From JAEMQF01 sp963850525 (GTDB taxonomy: Bacteria; Pseudomonadota; Gammaproteobacteria; Burkholderiales; Burkholderiaceae_C): DNA of 64,000 bases. Under the pieces are notes generated by a model. It was not told where the DNA came from. It searched no databases and was given only the letters and a program-made list of their open reading frames with translations. The position numbers and the translations under genes were made by a program. Shown piece after piece: positions 58,583 through 64,000 of the stretch (positions are counted from its first letter, which is position 1; each line of letters begins with the position of its first letter). The stretch lies in the NCBI GenBank assembly GCA_963850525.1, contig CAWKLQ010000011.1, positions 186,001-250,000 on the forward strand, given 5' to 3'.

Positions 58583-59572
58583 TCAGAGCGCAAAAAACGC
58601 CTGGGCATTGCCCTGCAGCAGCCGCTGCCGGTCGCCAGCGCCAAGAAACCCTGCGTCGCGAATCAATTCACCGATGCGCTGCTCGCCCAGCGGAAACGGG
58701 TAGTCCGAGCCGAGCATCACGCGCTCCACCCCCATCACGTCGGTCAGCAGGCGCAGCGCGCCGGGGTCGAATACGGCGCTGTCGACGTGGATGCGCCGTG
58801 CGTAGCTGGAGGGCAATTGGGGGCAATCCTGGCGCACGATGTCGCGGTGTTTCCACGCGTTGTCGACTCGACCCAGCAGGTAGGCGAAAGACCCGCCGCC
58901 GTGCGCAAAACAGATCTTCAACGACTGCGGAATGCGCTCGAGCGCTCCCGACAGAATCAGCGACACCATGCCCAATTGCGTTTCCGCGGGCATCGCGACG
59001 AGCCAGGGCAGCATCCACTTTTTCATGCGGTTTCCGCCCATCATGTCCCAGGGGTGCACGAGCACGGGGATGTGGTTTTGCGCGCAGTGGATCAGGAAGT
59101 CGACGAGCTGCTCGTGATCCAGGTCCTTGTCGCCCACGTGGTTGCCGATCTGCACGCCCACGCAACCGGCGGCGACGGCGCGCGACGCTTCGGCGCAGGC
59201 GAGCTTCAGGTCTTGCAGCGGCACTTGCGCGAGGGCCTTCAGGCGTTGCGGGTGCGTCGCGCAAAACGCCAGTGCGTGTTCGTTCATCTGCGTCGCCCAG
59301 TCTGCGGCGCGGGCGGGCTCCCATTTGTCGCCGAACATCACGGGCGTGGCGCACACGGCTTGCAGGTGCACGCCCTGCGTGTCGAGTTCGGTCACGCGGA
59401 AGTCGGCGTCCCACAGCGCGCGATACACCGGCCGGAACGGCGTGTCGCCGAGCATGATCTGTCCCGTCTGCCCGCCCGCGTCGACGCGCAGCCACGGCGC
59501 GCGCTCACGGTCCGCCGCGTGGGCCTGCGCCCGCGCGATCGGCGGGAAGAAGTGCGAGTGCATATCTATCAT
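58583..59572 (-). CDS. Amidohydrolase-family decarboxylase, ACMSD-like
   Basis: 329 residues. It matches 2-amino-3-carboxymuconate-6-semialdehyde decarboxylase: IDMHSHFFPP (His-x-His zinc ligands), VGVQIGNHVGDKDLDHEQLVDF, VLVHPWDMMGGNRMKKWML, CFAHGGGSFAYLLGRVDNAW and the Asp in MLGSDYPFPLGEQR. In the tryptophan meta pathway it removes CO2 from ACMS. It overlaps the RidA-like gene (ATGA at 59569-59572), downstream of kynU. Confidence 0.9.
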   Translation of the reverse strand: MIDMHSHFFPPIARAQAHAADRERAPWLRVDAGGQTGQIMLGDTPFRPVYRALWDADFRVTELDTQGVHLQAVCATPVMFGDKWEPARAADWATQMNEHALAFCATHPQRLKALAQVPLQDLKLACAEASRAVAAGCVGVQIGNHVGDKDLDHEQLVDFLIHCAQNHIPVLVHPWDMMGGNRMKKWMLPWLVAMPAETQLGMVSLILSGALERIPQSLKICFAHGGGSFAYLLGRVDNAWKHRDIVRQDCPQLPSSYARRIHVDSAVFDPGALRLLTDVMGVERVMLGSDYPFPLGEQRIGELIRDAGFLGAGDRQRLLQGNAQAFFAL

Positions 59573-60027
59573 GGGCCGAACCCGGTTTCGGCAGGCGGAG
59601 GCGGCGGCTTGTACGCGACGGCGTTGATTTCAATCAGCAGGTGCGGGTGCGGCAACTGACGCACCGCGACCGTCGTTCGCGTCGGTGGTTCTGCGTTGTC
59701 ACCGAAGAATTCGGCCCAGACTTCGTTGTAGCCCGCGAAGTCGGCCATGTCGACAAGGAAGCTTTGCGCCTGCACCACGTCGGACAACTCGGCGCCGACG
59801 CTGCGCAGGATGTCGCGGATGTTCTCGAGCACCGCGCGCGTCTGGGCACGCACGTCCAGGACGGTTGCGCCTGCGGCGTCGACGCTCACGCCAGCGAAGC
59901 TGTTGTCGGGCCGGCGCGAACTGGTGCCCGACACGTACAAGAAGTCTCCCGCGCGCTTCACGTGCGAATACTTGCCCCGCGGCGTGGCTTTGCCGGGAAT
60001 CACGCCACCGCTACTTGCTCCACTCAT
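59569..60027 (-). CDS. RidA-family protein, probable 2-aminomuconate deaminase
   Basis: 152-residue YjgF/YER057c/UK114 (RidA) fold. Core: GKYSHVKRAGDFLYVSGTSSRRP, QTRAVLENIRDILRSVGAELSDVVQAQSFLVDM and RTTVAVRQLPHPHLLIEINAVAY, with the conserved Arg of the active site. Members near ACMSD genes are 2-aminomuconate deaminases. It overlaps kynU by four bases at its start and the ACMSD gene at its end, so all three are translationally coupled. Confidence 0.85.
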   Translation of the reverse strand: MSGASSGGVIPGKATPRGKYSHVKRAGDFLYVSGTSSRRPDNSFAGVSVDAAGATVLDVRAQTRAVLENIRDILRSVGAELSDVVQAQSFLVDMADFAGYNEVWAEFFGDNAEPPTRTTVAVRQLPHPHLLIEINAVAYKPPPPPAETGFGP

Positions 60028-61265
60028 GTGACCGCCTTGCGCTGTTGAAACTGCGGCACTGCCCATGCCTTGGTCGCCATCACGTCCTTCAGCGCCGCCA
60101 CCGCGTTCCAGACGTCGATGAAGCGCACATAGAGCGCGGCCATGCCGAAGCGCAGGATGTCGGGCGCCCGAAAGTCGCCGATGACGCCGCGCGCAATGAG
60201 CGCCTGCATGATTGCGTAGCCTTCCGGGTGCGTGAGCGAGACCTGGCTGCCGCGCAACTCGGGATCGCGCGGCGTGACCAGGCCGAAGCCGGTCAACTCC
60301 TGGTCGACGAGGCGGATGAACAGGTCCGTCAAGGCCAGGCTCTTGCGGCGCAGCACGTGCAAGTCGACACCGTCAAACGCTTCGAGCGCGGCTTCGAGCG
60401 CAATCAGCCCCAACTGCGACGCCGTGCCGACGAGCAAACGGTCGATGCCGTTCGCCGCCTCGTAGCCGTCGACAAAGGCGAATGGCCGCGCGTGGCCGTG
60501 CCAACCCGTGAGCGGCTGACTCAGGCCCGCCTGATGCCGCTTCGCCACGAAGACGAACGCCGGCGCGCCTGGCCCGCCGTTCAGATATTTGTAGCCGCAG
60601 CCCACCGCGAAGTCGGCGTTGCAGCGGTTCAGTTCGCACGGCATCGCGCCGGCGGTATGGCACAGGTCCCACACGACCAGTGCGCCCACCTCGTGCGCGC
60701 GCCGTGTGATGCCGGCCATGTCGTACACACGGCCGGTCTTGTAGTTCACGTGTGTCAGCGAAACGATGGCGACACTTTCATCGATGCGGGCCAGCACGGC
60801 ATCGGGCTGCACCGCAACGAACTCGGCGCCCATCAACTCGGCCACACCACTGGCCACATAACCATCGGTCGGGAAGTTGCCGAGTTCGCCGAGGATGCGC
60901 TTGCGCTGCGGACGCATGCGCAGCGCCGCGATCAACACCTTGAACAGATTCACCGACGTCGAATCGGCGACGATCACTTCCTCCCCCGCGGCGCCGATCA
61001 GTTGCGCGATGCGCGCGCCGACACGCTGCGGCGCGGGGTACCAATCGGCGTCGTTCCAGGAGCGGATCAGGCCCACACCCCACTCCTGCTCGACGGCGCG
61101 CTGCAGGCGCGGCGCGACCGTCTTGGGCAAGGCGCCGAGCGAATTGCCGTCGAGGTAGTTCACGCCCGGCGGCAGGGCAAAGCGGTCCCGGCACGGCGCG
61201 AGGGCGTCGGCAGCGTCAAGTTTGGCGACCGCGGCTTGCGTGATGGTCTTGGGGCTGAGTGGCAT
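60024..61265 (-). CDS. kynU: Kynureninase
   Basis: PLP-dependent hydrolase that splits kynurenine or 3-hydroxykynurenine to (hydroxy)anthranilate and alanine; 413 residues, cytoplasmic. The Lys for PLP is in FAVGCGYKYLNGGPGAPAFV; the N-terminal YLDGNSLGALPKTV and VADSTSVNLFKVLIAALRM match the family, as does WDLCHTAGAMPCELN with the PLP-stacking His and Asp. First gene of the coupled kynU-ridA-ACMSD unit. The 89-base upstream gap to the M20 gene is the likely promoter region. Confidence 0.95.
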   Translation of the reverse strand: MPLSPKTITQAAVAKLDAADALAPCRDRFALPPGVNYLDGNSLGALPKTVAPRLQRAVEQEWGVGLIRSWNDADWYPAPQRVGARIAQLIGAAGEEVIVADSTSVNLFKVLIAALRMRPQRKRILGELGNFPTDGYVASGVAELMGAEFVAVQPDAVLARIDESVAIVSLTHVNYKTGRVYDMAGITRRAHEVGALVVWDLCHTAGAMPCELNRCNADFAVGCGYKYLNGGPGAPAFVFVAKRHQAGLSQPLTGWHGHARPFAFVDGYEAANGIDRLLVGTASQLGLIALEAALEAFDGVDLHVLRRKSLALTDLFIRLVDQELTGFGLVTPRDPELRGSQVSLTHPEGYAIMQALIARGVIGDFRAPDILRFGMAALYVRFIDVWNAVAALKDVMATKAWAVPQFQQRKAVT

Positions 61266-61354
61266 AACGCGTGTCCTTGTGTCGAATCGCCCGGCGCGTG
61301 CGCGGAGCCAGCGATTGTCGGCGTCGCCCCACGGCGTCGCTTGCAGGCCCAGGC

Positions 61355-62545
61355 TTAACGCGATTCGACCGCTCGAGCCGCGGCCAGCCGCGTCTCGACT
61401 GCCCGGACGAAAAACGCCGCCCCAAGCGGCAGCGCGCGGTCGTTGAAGTCATACCCCGGGTTGTGAATATCGCAGGCACCCTCGCCGACGCCGTTGCCGA
61501 TGTTCAGGTAGCAGCCCGGCACCTTCTCGAGCATGAAAGAGAAGTCTTCCGAGACCATGGCCAGGGGGGGGTTGCGCTCGACCTTGTCGGCGCCCACCAG
61601 CTCGCCGCAAATGCGCGCGGCGAACTCGGCTTCGGCCGGATCGTTCACGGTGGGCGCGAAGAGCAGGCGAAAGTCGACTGTGGCGCTGGCACCGAAGGCG
61701 GCAGCGGTGCTCTCGGCAATCCGACGGAGGTTCTTCTCCACCAGTTGCATCACGTCGCGTGAGAAAGCGCGCACGGTACCGCCCAGCTCCGCCGTCTTCG
61801 GGATCACGTTGTAGGCGTCACCGGCGTGGATGCGCGTGACCGAAAGCACCGCGGTGTCCACCGGCGCCACGTTGCGCGAGACGATGCTCTGCAGCGTCAC
61901 CGCAATCTGTGCCGCCACCAGCGCAGCGTCGATGCCGGTCTCGGGCCGCGCGCCATGCGCCCCCTTGCCGGTCACATGGATATCGAAGAAGGCGCCACCG
62001 GCCATCATCGGACCCGCCCGCACCGAGAAGCGGCCGACGTCCAGGCCGGGCCAGTTGTGCATGCCGAACACGGCCTCGCAGGGGAAGCGTTCGAACAGGC
62101 GGTCGTCAATCATGGCCATCGCCCCGCCCAGGCCTTCTTCGGCCGGCTGGAAGATAAAGTTGACGACACCGTTGAAGCGCCGGGTGGTCGACAGATAGCG
62201 CGCCGCGCCGAGCAGCATCGCTGTGTGCCCGTCGTGGCCGCAGGCGTGCATCACGCCCTTGTTCACCGAGCAGTGGCCGAAGCGGTTGACTTCGAGAATC
62301 GGCAAGGCGTCCATGTCGGCGCGCAGGCCGAGAGCGCGGGAACTCTTGCCCGCCCGCAGCACACCGACGACGCCGGTGCGGCCGACACCGCGGTGCACCT
62401 CGTCGAAGCCGAAGGCCTCGAGCTTGGCAGCCACCAGCCCGGCAGTGCGGTCTTCCTTGAAGCCGAGTTCCGGGTGGGTGTGGATGTCCTGACGCCAGGC
62501 GGTCATTTCGGCGTGCAGTGGGGCGAGCAGTTCGGCGGTGGACAT
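61355..62545 (-). CDS. M20D amidohydrolase (aminoacylase/hippurate hydrolase type)
   Basis: Zinc-dependent amidohydrolase, 396 residues. Marks: IHTHPELGFKEDRTAGLVAAKL, LRADMDALPI, NKGVMHACGHDGHTAMLLGAA, FIFQPAEEGLGGA and the dimer domain FFDIHVTGKGAHGARPE. Members cleave N-acyl amino acids or indole-acetyl conjugates. It faces the amidase pair across 143 bases; with kynU nearby, an N-acyl or conjugated aromatic substrate is plausible. ATG at 62543-62545. Confidence 0.92.
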   Translation of the reverse strand: MSTAELLAPLHAEMTAWRQDIHTHPELGFKEDRTAGLVAAKLEAFGFDEVHRGVGRTGVVGVLRAGKSSRALGLRADMDALPILEVNRFGHCSVNKGVMHACGHDGHTAMLLGAARYLSTTRRFNGVVNFIFQPAEEGLGGAMAMIDDRLFERFPCEAVFGMHNWPGLDVGRFSVRAGPMMAGGAFFDIHVTGKGAHGARPETGIDAALVAAQIAVTLQSIVSRNVAPVDTAVLSVTRIHAGDAYNVIPKTAELGGTVRAFSRDVMQLVEKNLRRIAESTAAAFGASATVDFRLLFAPTVNDPAEAEFAARICGELVGADKVERNPPLAMVSEDFSFMLEKVPGCYLNIGNGVGEGACDIHNPGYDFNDRALPLGAAFFVRAVETRLAAARAVESR

Positions 62546-62628
62546 GGCCTGGGCAGCTTGGGTTGACAGGCTGCCATCGTAGTGCGGACGCCGCGGCGAC
62601 GCGGGGCAAAGTTTTCGGGTCCTCAGCA

Positions 62629-62658
62629 TTGACACCCGATGCGGCAGCGCCCTAGACT
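62629..62658 (+). promoter_or_regulatory. Sigma-70 promoter for the AtzG/AtzE-type operon
   Basis: TTGACA (62629-62634) is a perfect -35 box. TAGACT (62653-62658) is a four-of-six -10 box, 18 bases away. The start codon at 62689 leaves a leader of about 25 bases. This is the best sigma-70 match in the window. Confidence 0.6.
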
Positions 62659-62688
62659 GAACCTTCGTTCATCGCGAGAAAGCCTTCG

Positions 62689-62889
62689 ATGTCAAGCACC
62701 CGAGTCCCCACCGATGCCGCACTGTTGGAGGCCGCCGCCCGCCTCGCAAATTTGCCCCTGTCTGCCCAGCGGGCAAGAGAACTGGTGCCGGCCGTGGACG
62801 GCGTATTTGCGCTGCTCGACGCGCTGGATCGGCGCAGCCTCGGCGAAACCGCGCCTGCGTTCGCATTTCAAGCCAAGTGGGGTGCATGA
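62689..62889 (+). CDS. AtzG-like small subunit (DUF4089)
   Basis: 66 residues: SSTRVPTDAALLEAAARLAN, LPLSAQRARELVPAVDGVFALLDAL and a short tail. This matches the AtzG/GatC-like subunit that binds the AtzE amidase and completes its active site. The stop overlaps the amidase start (ATGA at 62886-62889), so stoichiometric, coupled translation is expected. It is expressed from the TTGACA promoter upstream. Confidence 0.78.
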   Translation: MSSTRVPTDAALLEAAARLANLPLSAQRARELVPAVDGVFALLDALDRRSLGETAPAFAFQAKWGA

Positions 62890-64000
62890 CCGTGGCCGAC
62901 GCACTTCAATTGAGCCTTCGCGAAGTGGCCGCCGCGATCAAGGCGCGAGAAGTCTCTCCGGTCGAGCTGGCCCGCCAGTCGCTGGAACGGGTCGCCGCTG
63001 ACGAGCCCCGGCTGAACGCCTATGTGCGGATGACTGCCGATCTTGCGCTGGCGGCCGCGCGTCAGGCCGAGCGCGAAATCGCGAGCGGTGGCTGGCGCGG
63101 TGAGCTCCACGGCGTGCCGGTTGCGGTCAAGGACCTTTACGACATGGCGGGCCTACCCACCACTTGCAGTTCCCGGGTTCGGCACGACCACGTTGCCGCA
63201 GAGAATTCGGCTTGTGTCGATCGGCTTCAGCAGGCCGGCGCGGTGATCGTCGGCAAGACGCATACGCACGAGTTCGCCTACGGGATCGTCACGCCCACGA
63301 CCGGCAATCCCTGGAACACGGCGCACATACCGGGTGGTTCCAGCGGCGGTTCGGGCGCAACCGTCGCGGCCCGGGGCTGCTTCATGGCAATGGGCACGGA
63401 TACCGGAGGCTCGATCCGGATCCCGGCTGCGGTGTGCGGTGTCGTCGGGCTGAAGCCCACGTATGGCCGGGTCAGCCGGTTTGGCATCGCTTCGCTGAGC
63501 TGGTCGCTTGACCACGCCGGCCCGCTGGCGCGCACGGTGGGCGACGCCGCGGTGACCCTGGCCGCACTGGCCGGCTATGACGAACGCGACCCGGGCAGTG
63601 CGAACGTCCCCGTTGGTGACTACACCGCTGAACTCGAGCGCGGCGTCAAGGGACTGCGCATCGGTGTTCCACGCAACTATTTCTTCGACCAGGTCGATCC
63701 CGAAGTGTCGAAGCACGTTCGTGCCGCACTCGACAAGCTCGCGTCGCAGGGTGCCGAACTCGTTGACGTCGAAATACCGATGGCACAACAGATCATGCCG
63801 GTCGAATTCGGCCTTTGCATGCCCGAGGCGTCCGCCTACCACCAGGAAGCGATGCGGACCCGCCGCGAACTGTATGAAGAAGACGTGCGGGTGTTCCTGG
63901 AAGCCGGCGAGATGATTCCCGCGGTTGACTACATCACGGCACTGCGGGTACGCAGCACGATGCAGGCCGCATGGCGAAAAATGTTTGACGGGCTGGACGC
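62886..64000 (+). CDS. AtzE-like amidase (amidase signature family), truncated by the right edge
   Basis: Open from ATG 62886 to the end of the window, at least 371 residues. The Ser-cisSer-Lys triad region is visible: Lys in LHGVPVAVKDLYDMAG, the GGSSGGSGATVAARG loop, and the nucleophile Ser in GTDTGGSIRIPAAVCGVVGLKPT. It belongs to the GatA/AtzE group of amidases. It overlaps the AtzG-like gene by four bases. Substrate could be a biuret-like or other linear amide; a simple Glu-tRNA amidotransferase is unlikely because the GatC-like partner is AtzG-type. Confidence 0.9.
   Translation, partial: MTVADALQLSLREVAAAIKAREVSPVELARQSLERVAADEPRLNAYVRMTADLALAAARQAEREIASGGWRGELHGVPVAVKDLYDMAGLPTTCSSRVRHDHVAAENSACVDRLQQAGAVIVGKTHTHEFAYGIVTPTTGNPWNTAHIPGGSSGGSGATVAARGCFMAMGTDTGGSIRIPAAVCGVVGLKPTYGRVSRFGIASLSWSLDHAGPLARTVGDAAVTLAALAGYDERDPGSANVPVGDYTAELERGVKGLRIGVPRNYFFDQVDPEVSKHVRAALDKLASQGAELVDVEIPMAQQIMPVEFGLCMPEASAYHQEAMRTRRELYEEDVRVFLEAGEMIPAVDYITALRVRSTMQAAWRKMFDGLD

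Noticed and set aside
1..64000. tRNA, rRNA or CRISPR array
   Set aside because: I read the gaps for cloverleaf-like ends, long conserved rRNA strings and regularly spaced repeats and saw none; a tRNAscan or CRISPR search would be decisive.

Overview
The window is high-GC DNA with densely packed genes and heavy NNG/NNC codon use. The gene content points to a betaproteobacterium of the order Burkholderiales: a glyQ-glyS-gmhB-plsC-metallopeptidase block, DUF3297, an R. pickettii-type NirK with a tethered cytochrome c, and TRAP and NMT1-type ABC uptake systems. The assignment to order is an inference from gene content, not a search result. There are about 66 protein genes, two degraded genes, no rRNA or tRNA that I can see, and no CRISPR array.

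Layout. 1-5964: a truncated BASS-type transporter, then the housekeeping run glyQ, glyS, gmhB, plsC and a SprT/YgjP-like peptidase. 6040-6939: a small scar holding a frameshifted PIN-domain toxin remnant and an IS66 transposase remnant. 7046-12184: an HxlR regulator divergent from a cytochrome P460, a membrane endonuclease-like protein, an aldo/keto reductase, DUF3297, a secreted unknown and SUI1. 11135-15890: a translationally coupled operon (DUF805, an FAD oxidase fused to a methyltransferase, an unknown exported protein, a membrane-anchored hydrolase) of unknown purpose. 16026-19786: a SNF2 helicase, an SDR and a monooxygenase. 19797-26581: a TRAP transporter with a GntR regulator and three sugar-acid-type enzymes. 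27642-32415: ilvD, then the denitrification genes SCO, nirV and nirK with a Dnr/FNR-type box upstream of nirK. 32451-38826: a DenD-like epimerase, a luciferase-like monooxygenase, an ABC importer with an acetamidase/formamidase, and a cupin. 38916-43653: a lipoprotein, a GbsR-DCC-SDR/DoxX set, a membrane protein, a GST and an SDR. 43667-44879: an AbiEii-type toxin-antitoxin operon with a striking inverted repeat at its promoter.

44985-61265 is a catabolic island on the minus strand. It holds a cyclase-family hydrolase, a DUF35-SDR fusion, a thiolase-fold protein that lacks the thiolase catalytic residues, an acyl-CoA synthetase, a Rieske dioxygenase (alpha and beta), an indolepyruvate-oxidoreductase-like pair, and tryptophan catabolism genes (tryptophan 2,3-dioxygenase, an alpha/beta-hydrolase formamidase, an ACMSD-like decarboxylase, a RidA-like aminomuconate deaminase, kynureninase). 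The tryptophan genes fit the 2-aminomuconate (meta) route. The other half looks like a CoA-dependent aromatic or side-chain pathway that I cannot match to a known one. REP-type palindromes and larger inverted-repeat elements sit only in the gaps of this island; one of them supplies the stop codon of the Rieske alpha subunit.

61355-64000: an M20 amidohydrolase divergent from an AtzG/AtzE-type amidase pair that runs off the right edge.
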